Below, piece after piece: positions 9,595 through 18,510 of a stretch of DNA of 64,000 bases. Numbering within the stretch: the first letter of the stretch is position 1; every line of letters begins with the position of its first letter. This DNA comes from Nitrospirillum amazonense (GTDB taxonomy: Bacteria > Pseudomonadota > Alphaproteobacteria > Azospirillales > Azospirillaceae), in the NCBI RefSeq assembly GCF_007828035.1, contig NZ_VITV01000002.1, positions 248,001 through 312,000 of the forward strand. The letters are read 5' to 3'. Below the pieces are notes generated by a model. That model worked only from the letters and a program-made list of their open reading frames with translations, did no database searches and was not told where the DNA came from. The position numbers and the translations under genes are program-made.

Positions 9595-10515
9595 TTAACC
9601 CCTCCGGGCGGCGCGCCGGGCGCCGGCCACGCACAGCACCACGACCAAGGCCGTGCCCAGAATGGCCGGACCCACGGGTTCGCCCAGCAGCAGGGCCGCC
9701 AGGCCGAAGCTGCAAAAGGGCTGCAGCAGCTGAATCTGTCCCACCGCCGCCGTGCCGCCCAGGCCCAGGCCGTGATACCAGAAGAAAAAGCCGATCAGCA
9801 TGCTGAACAGGGTGACATAGCCCAGCGCCACCCAAGCGCTCGCCGGTACGGACTGCCAGTCGGCGGGGAAGGTGGCCCAGGCTAACGGCGCCATGAGGGG
9901 CAGGGACAGCACCAGCGCCCAGCAGATGACGGGCCAGCCGCCCAGGTGGCGCGACAGCCGGGCCCCTTCCGCATAGGCCAGGCCGCAGACGATCACGGCC
10001 AGGATCATGAGCCCGTCGCCGGGCGCCAGGTGAAAGCCGCCGGCCAGGATGGCGGGCGCCAAGGCATAGGCCGCGATGGCCGCCGCACCCGCACAAGAGA
10101 ACAGCCAGAAGGCCGCCCGGGGCCGGTCGCCGCCGCGCAGCGCGCCGAAGACGGCGGTGGAGATGGGCAACAGGCCGCTGAAGACGACGGCGTGCGTGCT
10201 GGGCATCCAGTGCAGGGCCAGGGCCGACAGCAGGGGGAAGCCAATGACGGCGCCCCCGGCCACCACCGCCAAGCCAGGCAGGTCGCGCGCCGAGGGCCGC
10301 CGGGGACGCAGCGCAGCCAGCAGGCTTGCGGCGACGATGCCGGCCAGGGCCGCCCGCGCCAAGCTGAGGAAATTGGCGTCCAGCCCGGCCAAGCCGATCT
10401 TCGTGACCGGCAGGCTGCCGCTGAAGATGATGACGCCGATCAGGCCGTAGACGAAGCCTGCGGCCGGCTGCCGCGTTGCCGTTGTAAGGGGCGTGGGGAC
10501 GGTGGTGTCCGTCAT
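9595..10515 (-). CDS. EamA-family (DMT superfamily) membrane transporter
   Basis: A 306-aa inner-membrane protein with about ten hydrophobic segments in two EamA repeats. The first begins GLIGVIIFSGSLPVTKIGLAG, and the second ends with a run at GPAILGTALVVVLCVAG. Members of this superfamily export amino acids and other small metabolites; the substrate cannot be read here. ATG 10515 begins MTDTTVPTPL; the frame is open upstream but runs into the divergent regulator. It is transcribed away from a MocR-type regulator across 100 bases holding a strong dyad, a pairing often seen where the regulator controls the transporter. A pyridoxal-related or amino-acid substrate is inference only. Confidence 0.85.
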   Translation of the reverse strand: MTDTTVPTPLTTATRQPAAGFVYGLIGVIIFSGSLPVTKIGLAGLDANFLSLARAALAGIVAASLLAALRPRRPSARDLPGLAVVAGGAVIGFPLLSALALHWMPSTHAVVFSGLLPISTAVFGALRGGDRPRAAFWLFSCAGAAAIAAYALAPAILAGGFHLAPGDGLMILAVIVCGLAYAEGARLSRHLGGWPVICWALVLSLPLMAPLAWATFPADWQSVPASAWVALGYVTLFSMLIGFFFWYHGLGLGGTAAVGQIQLLQPFCSFGLAALLLGEPVGPAILGTALVVVLCVAGARRAARRG

Positions 10516-10583
10516 GGCGGGGCATCCTGGTTGGTGACGATGCCGATGCTGCCTTCCGCCGGGGCTGGCCACAAGGTATGGTG

Positions 10584-10609
10584 CAGTACGGTTCAACCAA
10601 ACTGTACTG
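10584..10609. promoter_or_regulatory. Candidate MocR operator dyad
   Basis: Inverted repeat CAGTACGGTT / AACTGTACTG, nine of ten positions matching, with a 6-base centre. It lies six bases before the MocR start codon and about 70 bases before the transporter start, so a bound regulator could affect both genes. MocR-type regulators usually bind repeats in such divergent gaps; binding here is inferred. Confidence 0.5.
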
Positions 10610-10615
10610 ATCCAA

Positions 10616-12049
10616 ATGGCGATACAGTCGATGGAAACCTCTGCCGGCATGACCTTGGTGGAGACGGTCATGGCCGAGATCCATGCCCGGGTGGATGGTC
10701 GGCTGCTGGCGGCCGGTGCCCGGGCGCCTTCCATTCGCGTGCTGGCGGAGCGGCTGGGCGTGTCCAAGTCCACGGTGGTGGAAGCATACGATCGCCTGGT
10801 GGCGGAGGGCGTGCTGCTGGCGCGCCCAGGCTCCGGCTTTTACGTCGCCAAGCGAGCGGTGCCGTTGGCGCTCATGGGCACGGCGCTCGCCGGGGCGGAG
10901 CCGCCACCGGACCGGGCGGTGGACCCCCTGTGGCTGATGCGCCAGGCCCTCGAGCCGGGCGAGGGCGTGCTGAAGCCTGGGTGCGGGTGGCTGCCGGCCG
11001 ATTGGATGCCGGAACAGGCCATTCGTCGCGCCTTCCGTGCCCTGGCGCGGGCGCCATCGGCAGCCCTCTTGGACTACGACAACCCCCTGGGCTATCCGGC
11101 CCTGCGCCGCCATCTGGCCGACCGTTTCACGGCTCGCGGCATCGCAGCGGCGCCGGAGCAAATACTGCTGACCGACAGCGGCAGCCAGGCCATCGACCTG
11201 GTGTGCCGCTACCTGCTGGAACCGGGCGACGTCGTGCTGCTGGATGACCCCTGCTACTACAACTTCAAGACCGTGGTGGCGGCCCACCGTGCCCGCGCCG
11301 TGCCGGTGCCCTACACCCCCACCGGGCCGGATCTGGCGGTCTTCGCCCAGGCGGCGGCGACCCATCGGCCGCGCCTCTACATCACCAACGCCGCCCTGCA
11401 CAATCCCACCGGGGCCAGCCTGACTGCACCGGTGGCGCACAAGCTGCTGACCCTGGCGGCGGCCCACGACATCCTGATCGTCGAGGATGACATCTTCAGC
11501 GATTTCGAGGCGGAGCCGTCGCCCCGGCTGGCCGCCTTCGATGGGCTGGAGCGGGTGATCCACATCGGCAGCTTTTCCAAGACGCTGTCGGCAGCGGTAC
11601 GCTGCGGCTATGTCGTGGCGCGGGATGACTGGATCCAAGGCATCGCCGACGTGAAGCTGGCCACGGCGTTCGGCAACGCCACCACCAATCCACGCATCAT
11701 CCACCAGCTGCTGACCGACGGCAGCTATCGCCGGCATATGGAGGGTGTACGCGCGCGTCTGGCCGGCGCCATGGGACGTACGGTTCGCCAGCTGGAGGCC
11801 TTGGGGCTCAAGCCCTGGGTTGAGCCACGGGGTGGCATGTTCCTGTGGGCGGCCCTGCCGCCGGGCGTGTCGTCGGTGGCGTTGGCCCGCGCGGCGCTGG
11901 AGCGCGGGGTGGTGCTGGCGCCCGGTGACGTCTTCAGCCTGACCAATACCGCCGACGGCTTCCTGCGTTTCAACGTCGCCCAGTGCGACAGCCCCCGCAT
12001 CTTCGAGGTGTTGGCCCAGGCGATGGAGGGGGCCTATGCCGCCCGATAG
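10616..12049 (+). CDS. MocR-type GntR/aminotransferase fusion regulator
   Basis: A 477-aa PLP-dependent transcription factor of the MocR/PdxR type. Residues about 15-85 form a GntR winged helix (IRVLAERLGVSKSTVVEAYD, then LARPGSGFYVAK). After a linker comes a fold-type-I aminotransferase domain with TDSGSQAIDLVCRYLLEPGD, the Asp region IVEDDIFSDFE and the PLP lysine in HIGSFSKTLSAAVRCGYVV. It probably senses an amino acid or pyridoxal compound and controls the divergent EamA exporter. The start ATG 10616 lacks a strong ribosome site; ATG 10631 and 10649 are alternatives. The 3' end overlaps the convergent phosphatase gene by 16 bases. Confidence 0.9.
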   Translation: MAIQSMETSAGMTLVETVMAEIHARVDGRLLAAGARAPSIRVLAERLGVSKSTVVEAYDRLVAEGVLLARPGSGFYVAKRAVPLALMGTALAGAEPPPDRAVDPLWLMRQALEPGEGVLKPGCGWLPADWMPEQAIRRAFRALARAPSAALLDYDNPLGYPALRRHLADRFTARGIAAAPEQILLTDSGSQAIDLVCRYLLEPGDVVLLDDPCYYNFKTVVAAHRARAVPVPYTPTGPDLAVFAQAAATHRPRLYITNAALHNPTGASLTAPVAHKLLTLAAAHDILIVEDDIFSDFEAEPSPRLAAFDGLERVIHIGSFSKTLSAAVRCGYVVARDDWIQGIADVKLATAFGNATTNPRIIHQLLTDGSYRRHMEGVRARLAGAMGRTVRQLEALGLKPWVEPRGGMFLWAALPPGVSSVALARAALERGVVLAPGDVFSLTNTADGFLRFNVAQCDSPRIFEVLAQAMEGAYAAR

Positions 12050-12741
12050 ACGCCGTCGCACAAGACCGGCGCCGTGGCGCTGACGTCCACCTCAACGGCA
12101 AGGTCCACATCATCGGCGTAGCCCCAGCCGGCCAGTTCCCGGCCCGACCGGCCACCCCGGATGATGTCGGCTAGGTCCGGCCCAGCCGCCCTGTAGGCAT
12201 CGCGCGCCACCCGGGCCTCCGCGGAGGTCGACAGGTTCAGCGCAGCAATGATGGCGCCGGCGCCCAGCAGGTCCTCCACCGCCGGCCGCAGGCTGCCGTC
12301 CGGCCAGCGTTCACCCGCCGGGATGATGGCGATGTCGCCGCCCTCGGCCATCATGTGGGCGTGTCGTGCGACGGCTGCGGCATTGCGCAGACAGCCCGCC
12401 AGCACCTTCGCTGTGTCGCCTGCCAGGGAAAGCCGGGAGCCATTGGGCGACGGCAGCATGAGTCGGGTACCGGACGTGATGGTGGTGAGGGAGTGGGGCG
12501 ACAGGCTGAGTTGGCCGCCGGCGTTGCGCGGGGCCGCCAGCACGGCGCCCGCCTCATCAGCGGCGGTTTGGGCCGCCACCGTGTCGCCATAGGGAAAGGG
12601 CAGGATGGCCGCGCCGCGGCTGGTTGCGATATCGACGGCCGTGGAAAAGGACAGGATATCGACGATGACCAGCACCGCCACCCGATCCCGCAAGGCCTCC
12701 ACGCCGGCCAAGCCCCATTCGCTGTGTACGGTTTGGCTCAT
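12034..12741 (-). CDS. 2-phosphosulfolactate phosphatase (ComB) family protein
   Basis: A 235-aa ComB-family protein. The N-terminal signature VLVIVDILSFSTAVDIATSRG matches the family, as do the stretches LMLPSPNGSRLS and VLAGCLRNAAAVA. In methanogens ComB dephosphorylates 2-phosphosulfolactate for coenzyme M. Many bacteria carry homologues without that pathway, so the substrate here is open. ATG 12741 has GAAGG eight bases before it. It converges on the MocR gene with a 16-base overlap and is preceded on its own strand by the gltA-side terminator, so it is probably a single-gene unit. Confidence 0.8.
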   Translation of the reverse strand: MSQTVHSEWGLAGVEALRDRVAVLVIVDILSFSTAVDIATSRGAAILPFPYGDTVAAQTAADEAGAVLAAPRNAGGQLSLSPHSLTTITSGTRLMLPSPNGSRLSLAGDTAKVLAGCLRNAAAVARHAHMMAEGGDIAIIPAGERWPDGSLRPAVEDLLGAGAIIAALNLSTSAEARVARDAYRAAGPDLADIIRGGRSGRELAGWGYADDVDLAVEVDVSATAPVLCDGVYRAA

Positions 12742-12865
12742 GATTGTACCTTCGACGTACGCTCCGGCCATCGGCGCGACAGATTTTGTTGCGGGGGGCT
12801 TCGATTGCATGCGCTGATGGCAACGCCAGCAGTGCATGACGATAAACGTGGGTCGGCACGATATG

Positions 12866-12900
12866 AAGAAAAAGGCCGTCCAGTTACCCGGACGGCCTTT
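12866..12900 (-). terminator. Terminator of the gltA-side transcript
   Basis: On the minus strand, stem AAAGGCCGTCC / GGACGGCCTTT (11 bp) around an 8-base loop, followed by TTTTTC. It lies 33 bases downstream of the small membrane protein gene and before the ComB-family gene. A classic intrinsic terminator. Confidence 0.8.
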
Positions 12901-12932
12901 CCAGAAGCAGGGAAGATGTTTGCCATTGTCCC

Positions 12933-13157
12933 TCAGTGCAGCAGGGACACCACGGTGGCTGCGATGCCCAGGCCCACGCCCAGGGTGGCGAAGGTTATCC
13001 ATGCCAGCCGCTTCAACCGCCGGCCTGGGGGCACGGGGTTGTCATTGGCCGGCAAGTGGCCCTCCAGAGAACGAGCGGGCAGGATGCGGGCGCGGGGGTG
13101 GGACCGGCTGCCGCCTGCCCCGTTATCGCCATTGCTGGGATGAACCCGCTCCGCCAT
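12933..13157 (-). CDS. Small C-terminally membrane-anchored protein, unknown
   Basis: I do not recognise this 74-aa protein. It has a polar, Pro/Arg-rich N-terminal half (residues 1-48) and one hydrophobic segment near the C terminus, roughly residues 51-73 (LAWITFATLGVGLGIAATVV), so it looks like a tail-anchored inner-membrane protein. It starts 19 bases after gltA on the same strand and is followed by a strong terminator, so it is most likely co-transcribed with citrate synthase. Codon use looks normal for the window. Confidence 0.6.
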   Translation of the reverse strand: MAERVHPSNGDNGAGGSRSHPRARILPARSLEGHLPANDNPVPPGRRLKRLAWITFATLGVGLGIAATVVSLLH

Positions 13158-13176
13158 CGTCCCGTCCGCCTATGCC

Positions 13177-14496
13177 TTAGCGCTGCTCGACCGGGACATA
13201 ATCCCGCGTCGTGGCACCGGTGTACAGCTGGCGCGGACGACCGATCTTCTGCGAGGTGTCGGCGATCATTTCCTGCCACTGGGCGATCCAGCCCACGGTG
13301 CGGGCCAGGGCGAACAGCACGGTGAACATGCTGGTGGGGAAGCCGATGGCCTTCAGAATGATGCCCGAGTAGAAGTCGACGTTCGGGTACAGCTTCTTCT
13401 CGATGAAGTACGGGTCTTCCAGGGCGATGCGCTCCAGCTCCACCGCAATGTCCAGCAGGGGGTCGTCCTTGATGCCCAGTTCGGCCAGGACTTCCTTGCA
13501 GGTCTGCTGCATGACCTTGGCGCGCGGGTCGTAGTTCTTGTAGACCCGGTGGCCGAAGCCCATCAGGCGGAAGCTGTCGTTCTTGTCCTTGGCGCGGGCG
13601 ATGAACTCGGGGATCCGGTCCTTGTGGCCGATTTCGCCCAGCATCTTCAGCACCGCCTCGTTGGCGCCGCCGTGGGCGGGGCCCCACAGGCAGGCGATGC
13701 CGGCGGCGATGCAGGCGAAGGGGTTGGCGCCGGAGGAACCGGACAGACGCACCGTGGAGGTGGAGGCGTTCTGCTCGTGGTCGGCGTGCAGGATGAAGAT
13801 CTTGTCCATCGCCTTGGCGATGACCGGGTTGATCTTGTACGGCTCGCACGGGACGCCGAAGGTCATGTTGAGGAAGTTCTCAGCATAGCCCAGGTCGTTG
13901 CGCGGATACACGAAGGGCTGGCCGATCGAGTACTTGTAGGCCATGGCGGCCAGGGTCGGCATCTTCGCGATCAGGCGGTGCGAGGCCACCATGCGCTGGC
14001 GCGGATCCTCGATGTCGGTGCTGTCGTGGTAGAAGGCGGACAGGGCGCCGACCACGCCGCACATGACGGCCATCGGGTGGGCGTCGCGACGGAAGCCGCG
14101 GAAGAACTGCGACAGCTGCTCATGCACCATGGTGTGATAGGTGATGGAGCGCTCGAACTCGCTCTTCTCCTTGGCGTTCGGCAGCTCACCGTGCAGCATC
14201 AGGTAGCAGACTTCCATGAAGTCGCTCTTCTCGGCCAGCTGCTCGATGGGGTAGCCGCGGTGCAGCAGGACGCCCTTGTCGCCGTCGATGAAGGTGATCT
14301 TGGACTCGCAGCTGCCGGTCGAGGTGAAGCCCGGGTCGTACGTGAAGTACCCGGTGTCGCCGTAGAGCTTGCGGATATCGATCACGTCAGGGCCGGTCGT
14401 GCCGTGCATGACGGGGAATTCGTAAGACTTACCGGTTTGGTTGTCGGTGAGGGTGACCGTTTTCTTTCCGGCCGCCGGTGTCGTCGTATCGCTCAT
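13177..14496 (-). CDS. gltA: Citrate synthase
   Basis: Condenses acetyl-CoA with oxaloacetate to start the TCA cycle. The 439-aa length and N-terminal strand domain fit the bacterial hexameric, NADH-sensitive type. Active-site signatures are [16 protein letters not shown] (first His), [14 protein letters not shown] (second His) and NVDFYSG (catalytic Asp). It begins [13 protein letters not shown] from ATG 14496. A perfect hairpin lies between it and gltX. The pyruvate dehydrogenase genes that supply its acetyl-CoA are at 37-42 kb. Confidence 0.97.
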   Translation of the reverse strand: MSDTTTPAAGKKTVTLTDNQTGKSYEFPVMHGTTGPDVIDIRKLYGDTGYFTYDPGFTSTGSCESKITFIDGDKGVLLHRGYPIEQLAEKSDFMEVCYLMLHGELPNAKEKSEFERSITYHTMVHEQLSQFFRGFRRDAHPMAVMCGVVGALSAFYHDSTDIEDPRQRMVASHRLIAKMPTLAAMAYKYSIGQPFVYPRNDLGYAENFLNMTFGVPCEPYKINPVIAKAMDKIFILHADHEQNASTSTVRLSGSSGANPFACIAAGIACLWGPAHGGANEAVLKMLGEIGHKDRIPEFIARAKDKNDSFRLMGFGHRVYKNYDPRAKVMQQTCKEVLAELGIKDDPLLDIAVELERIALEDPYFIEKKLYPNVDFYSGIILKAIGFPTSMFTVLFALARTVGWIAQWQEMIADTSQKIGRPRQLYTGATTRDYVPVEQR

Positions 14497-14555
14497 TTCG
14501 GCACGTCCTTGTTTATACGGAGCGGGGCCCTCTGCCCCTTATTGGTCTTTATGAC

Positions 14556-14584
14556 GCGGTGCGGAGTGTAGTGTTCCGCACCGC
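14556..14584. terminator. Perfect hairpin between gltX and gltA
   Basis: Stem GCGGTGCGGA / TCCGCACCGC (10 bp, no mismatch), 9-base loop, 25 bases past the gltX stop in the minus-strand direction. No T-run follows, so it could be a Rho-independent terminator of poor quality, a processing site, or part of the gltA leader. Confidence 0.45.
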
Positions 14585-14608
14585 CGAAGGCAATGACGCC
14601 AGGAGGGC

Positions 14609-16015
14609 TCACGCACCCCCTGCGACATCACTGATACGGGCCAGGGTTTCAGCCTGGCCCAGCACTTCCGCCACCTCGAAGATCGGTGGCGAGACCGTGG
14701 AACCGGAGAGTGCAGCGCGCAATGGCTGGGCCAGTTTGCCCAGCTTAAGGCCCGTCTCCTCGGCGTACGCGCGTACGACCCCCTCAAGGGTCGCCGCGGT
14801 CCAGTCGGGGGCCTCCGCGAAGCGGGTGGCGATCACCGCCAGCTGGGCGCGCGCGTCTTCTGTCAGAAGTTGGGAAGCCTTGTCGTCCAGCGGAAGGGGG
14901 CGCGCCGTGATATAAAACTGTGCGGCCGCCGCAAGTTCCACCAGGGTCTTGGCCCGGGCCTTCAGGCCCGGCATGGCGCGGCGCAGCAGGTCGCGGTCAG
15001 CGTCGCTCAATTCACGCCCCAGGGCTGTGACCAATCGGGGGCCGATCAGATCCACCAGCCGGCCGTCGTCCGCCAGCCGGATGTAATGGCCGTTCAGATT
15101 GTCCAGCTTGGCGTAATCCATGCGCGACGGGGACCGTCCGATGCCTTCCAGGTTGAACCAGGAAATGGCGTCCTCGGTGCTGATGATCTCATCATCGCCG
15201 TGGCTCCAGCCCAGGCGCAGCAGGTAGTTGCGCAGCGCTTCCGGCAGGTAGCCCAGGTCACGGTAGGCCTCGGCCCCCAAGGCGCCGTGGCGCTTGCTGA
15301 GCTTGGCGCCGTCGGGGCCGTGGATCAGGGGAATGTGGGCGAAGTCGGGCGGCGTCCAGCCCATGGCCTGATAGATCTGCAGCTGGCGGAAGGTGTTGGT
15401 CAGGTGGTCGTCGCCGCGGATCACCTGGGTGACCCCCATGTCCTGGTCGTCCACCACCACCGACAGCATGTAGGTCGGCGTGCCGTCGGCGCGCAGCAGC
15501 ACCATGTCGTCCAGCTGGCTGTTCTGCACCCGCACCTCGCCCTGCACCTTGTCCTGCAGAACGGTTTCACCCTCGCGCGGGGCCTTCAGGCGGATGACGG
15601 GGGCCACACCGGCCGGCGCCTCCGACGGGTCGCGGTCGCGCCAGCGGCCGTCATAGCGCATGGGCAGCCCGGCGGCTTTCTGCTGCTCCCGCATCTCTTC
15701 CAGCTCTTCCGGTGAGCAGTAGCAATAATACGCATGGCCCTGGGCCAGCATGGTACGCGCCACCTCGGCATGGCGCTCGCGCCGCTCGAACTGGCTGACG
15801 GCGTCGCCGTCCCAGGTCAGTCCCAGCCAGCTCAGGCCGTCGATGATCGCGTCCACTGCCGCCTGGGTCGACCGCGCCCGGTCCGTATCTTCGATGCGCA
15901 GCAGGAAGGTGCCGCCATGGTGACGGGCGTACAGCCAGTTGAACAGGGCGGTACGAGCACCGCCGATGTGCAGGTAGCCAGTGGGGGACGGGGCGAAGCG
16001 GGTGACGACACTCAT
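14609..16015 (-). CDS. gltX: Glutamyl-tRNA synthetase
   Basis: Class I aminoacyl-tRNA synthetase charging tRNA-Glu, and in many alphaproteobacteria tRNA-Gln as well. The 468-aa product starts [20 protein letters not shown], containing the HIGH-type ATP site, and the KMSKS equivalent is [11 protein letters not shown]. The [18 protein letters not shown] segment is typical of the family, and the C-terminal anticodon-binding domain is helical. ATG 16015 gives the canonical N terminus; an upstream ATG at 16036 would add seven atypical residues. It reads away from comEC. Confidence 0.95.
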   Translation of the reverse strand: MSVVTRFAPSPTGYLHIGGARTALFNWLYARHHGGTFLLRIEDTDRARSTQAAVDAIIDGLSWLGLTWDGDAVSQFERRERHAEVARTMLAQGHAYYCYCSPEELEEMREQQKAAGLPMRYDGRWRDRDPSEAPAGVAPVIRLKAPREGETVLQDKVQGEVRVQNSQLDDMVLLRADGTPTYMLSVVVDDQDMGVTQVIRGDDHLTNTFRQLQIYQAMGWTPPDFAHIPLIHGPDGAKLSKRHGALGAEAYRDLGYLPEALRNYLLRLGWSHGDDEIISTEDAISWFNLEGIGRSPSRMDYAKLDNLNGHYIRLADDGRLVDLIGPRLVTALGRELSDADRDLLRRAMPGLKARAKTLVELAAAAQFYITARPLPLDDKASQLLTEDARAQLAVIATRFAEAPDWTAATLEGVVRAYAEETGLKLGKLAQPLRAALSGSTVSPPIFEVAEVLGQAETLARISDVAGGA

Positions 16016-16100
16016 GGGAAACGCACTCTCCGGCATGCGGGCGGGTGGCGCACCGTCGGGGCGTCTGGAGAGGTCGCTTTGGGAGGGACGCATCCAGAGG

Positions 16101-16129
16101 TTGACGGCGCCACGCGAATATCGAGATAG
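16101..16129 (+). promoter_or_regulatory. Possible comEC promoter
   Basis: TTGACG, a 17-base spacer, then AGATAG, about 90 bases before the comEC start. The -35 box is good and the -10 box poor. Weak evidence. Confidence 0.25.
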
Positions 16130-16216
16130 CTGGTGATCAGGTCCGGCGGCAGAATAACCGCCAGGGGCGCATCACCAGGATGCGGAAGCCGCTGAGATAG
16201 CACACCCGGAACGAAG

Positions 16217-18472
16217 ATGCACCCTGAGGCAGACCCCGCTGGAGAGGACTGGGACCGTGAGGCCCCGTACTTGTCGAATGGGTCCTATTTGGCTACTGGG
16301 CGGAGCGAATTTGGCGCCGACCCACCTCCTTCAGATGTGATGCGGATCACACATCGTGCGCTCGCCGCGTTAGCCAGCATTGTCGCATCTGCGTATGTCA
16401 ATTTGGTGGAAGAGCGCGAACGTTGGGTCCTTTGGGTTCCCGTCTTCCTGGGGTCCGGCATCGCCCTGTACTTTGCCATGCCGGGGGAGCCGCCGCCCTG
16501 GTCGGGCCTGCTCTTCACCCTAGGGGTCTTCGGCCTCTACCTGCTGGCGGGAGAGCGGTTGCCCCTGCGGCTGGCCTTGGGCGCCCTGCTGGCTCTGGGC
16601 GTGGGCTTCACGGCGGTGGAAGCCCGCACAACCTGGCTCAGAACCCCTATCCTGCAGCGTCCCTTGGGACCCGTGCCGGTGGAGGGCCGCGTGGCCAATG
16701 TGGAGCGGCTGGACAAGGGCGTACGCGTCACCCTGGCCGATCCGCACATCCCCCGCCTGGCCCCCGACCTGACGCCGCCCGCCGTACGTATACGTCTGCG
16801 GCCGACCGATACCGCGCCGCCGGCCGGCACGCGGGTGCGGATCCTCGCGGCGCTGCGTCCACCGCCCGACAGTCCGGAGCCGGGCGCCTATGATTTCCGC
16901 CGATCCGCTTTCTACCAGGGCATCGGCGCCGTCGGCTTCGCCTTCAAGACGCCCGAGGTGGTGGCGCCGGCACCGGTGGGTATTGCCGGCTGGATCAACG
17001 ACCGCGTGGTGGCCCTGCGTGAGCTGATCGCCGACCGCGTGGCCGCCCGCCTCAGCGGCGCGCCCGCCATGATCGCCATCGCGCTGCTGAACGGGGAACA
17101 GACAGGTATTCCGCCTGATGACCTGCAGGCCATGCGCGTTTCCGGCCTACAGCACATCCTGTCCATCTCCGGCCTGCACATCAGCCTGGTGGCGGCGCTG
17201 TTCTACTTCTTCGCCCGGGCGGCCCTGGCCCTGTGGGAGGGGGTGGCGCTGCGCTATCCCATCAAGAAGTGGGCCGCCGCCTTCGCCATCCTGGCGACCC
17301 TGGCCTACATGATGCTGGTGGGCGCGCAGGTGCCCACCTTGCGCTCCGTCCTCATGACGGCGCTGGCCATGGTGGCCATCCTGGCCGACCGCTCGGTCCT
17401 CAGCCCCCGGGCCATCGCCGTCGCCGGCATCCTCTGCCTGCTGTACCAGCCGGAGCAACTGCCGGGCCCCAGTTTCCAGATGAGCTTCGGCGCCGTGCTG
17501 GCGCTGATCAGCGCGTATGAGGTGCTGCGCGGCCCCTTGAACCGCTGGCGCAAGGATGGGGGCTGGCTGCGCCGCGCCGCCCTGTTCGTGGGGGGCCTGT
17601 GCCTGACGTCCATCATCTCCACCATCGCCACCATGCCGTTCTGCCTCTACCACTTCCAGCAGGTGGCCAATTACGGCGTGCTGGCCAACCTGATCGGCAT
17701 TCCGATCACCGAACTGTGGATCATGCCGCTGTGCCTGCTGGCCTATGTCGCCATGCCCTTCCATCTGGAGGGCTGGATCATCGACATGATCGGCTGGGGG
17801 TGCGACGGCATCCTGTGGACGGCGCGCATCACGGCCGCCTTGCCTGGCGCCGCCCTGCATGGGGCGGCCCTGTCCGACCTGGCTTTCGGCCTGCTGGTGG
17901 TGGGTGGCCTGTGGCTGATGCTGTGGCGCCGCCGCTGGCGCCTGGCCGGCCTGGCGCCCATCGCGCTGGGCTGCGTGCTGGCCCCGTTGACGCCCCGGCC
18001 GGACATGGTGGTGTCGGGTGGTGGCACCATGGTTGCGGTGCGCGATGGCGGCGGCAAGCTGTGGCTGTCATCCTCGCGCGGCGGCGGCTTTGAGGTGGAG
18101 ACCTGGGGCAAGCGCGATGGCGGGGAAGGGCGCCCGCCCGCCTGGCCCACCGTGGGCACGGATGACGGCAGCTTGCGTTGCGACAGCTTGGGCTGCCTCT
18201 ACCATCCCGACCTTTACCGTCCGGAGCGGCGCGATCCCGCAGCCCCGGATGGGCGCCTGGTCGCCATCGCCTGGACCCGCGACGCCCTGGCGGAGGATTG
18301 CGACAATGCCGACCTGGTGATCTCCCGCGTGCCGGCGGCGGGCTGTGATGCTCCCCGCGTCATCGGCCCCGACGTGCTGGCCGCCCGTGGCGCACACGCC
18401 CTATACTTCGAGCGCGGCGGTGTACGCATCGAGACGGTACACGATCCGCAAAGCAAACGGCCCTGGGACTAA
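16217..18472 (+). CDS. comEC: ComEC/Rec2 family DNA-uptake channel protein
   Basis: A 751-aa polytopic membrane protein of the ComEC/Rec2 family, the inner-membrane channel for transforming DNA. After a polar N terminus there are hydrophobic segments and an OB-like DUF4131 region (about 150-260). The Competence domain follows with SGLQHILSISGLHISLVAAL, LMTALAMVAILADRS and SFQMSFGAVLALIS. The last 150 residues are soluble and Gly/Asp-rich but show no HxHxDH metallo-beta-lactamase motif. ATG 16217 is the longest plausible start; a later ATG at 16339 (MRITHRALAA) is possible. It reads divergently from gltX and ends in a hairpin shared with lexA. Competence itself is not shown. Confidence 0.88.
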   Translation: MHPEADPAGEDWDREAPYLSNGSYLATGRSEFGADPPPSDVMRITHRALAALASIVASAYVNLVEERERWVLWVPVFLGSGIALYFAMPGEPPPWSGLLFTLGVFGLYLLAGERLPLRLALGALLALGVGFTAVEARTTWLRTPILQRPLGPVPVEGRVANVERLDKGVRVTLADPHIPRLAPDLTPPAVRIRLRPTDTAPPAGTRVRILAALRPPPDSPEPGAYDFRRSAFYQGIGAVGFAFKTPEVVAPAPVGIAGWINDRVVALRELIADRVAARLSGAPAMIAIALLNGEQTGIPPDDLQAMRVSGLQHILSISGLHISLVAALFYFFARAALALWEGVALRYPIKKWAAAFAILATLAYMMLVGAQVPTLRSVLMTALAMVAILADRSVLSPRAIAVAGILCLLYQPEQLPGPSFQMSFGAVLALISAYEVLRGPLNRWRKDGGWLRRAALFVGGLCLTSIISTIATMPFCLYHFQQVANYGVLANLIGIPITELWIMPLCLLAYVAMPFHLEGWIIDMIGWGCDGILWTARITAALPGAALHGAALSDLAFGLLVVGGLWLMLWRRRWRLAGLAPIALGCVLAPLTPRPDMVVSGGGTMVAVRDGGGKLWLSSSRGGGFEVETWGKRDGGEGRPPAWPTVGTDDGSLRCDSLGCLYHPDLYRPERRDPAAPDGRLVAIAWTRDALAEDCDNADLVISRVPAAGCDAPRVIGPDVLAARGAHALYFERGGVRIETVHDPQSKRPWD

Positions 18473-18488
18473 GGTCGCCAGGGCCGTT
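18456..18488. terminator. Shared terminator hairpin, comEC end / lexA end
   Basis: Stem AACGGCCCTGG / CCAGGGCCGTT (11 bp) with an 11-base loop that contains the comEC stop codon. On the minus strand the stem is followed by TGCTTTG, a weak T-tract suited to ending lexA; on the plus strand there is no T-tract. Confidence 0.6.
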
Positions 18489-18510
18489 GCTCAGTCCAAG
18501 GCAGCTCTGG

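Noticed and set aside
9595-10773. 86-residue N-terminal extension of the EamA transporter
   Set aside because: It would run through the regulator's start and operator, and has no membrane or domain character.
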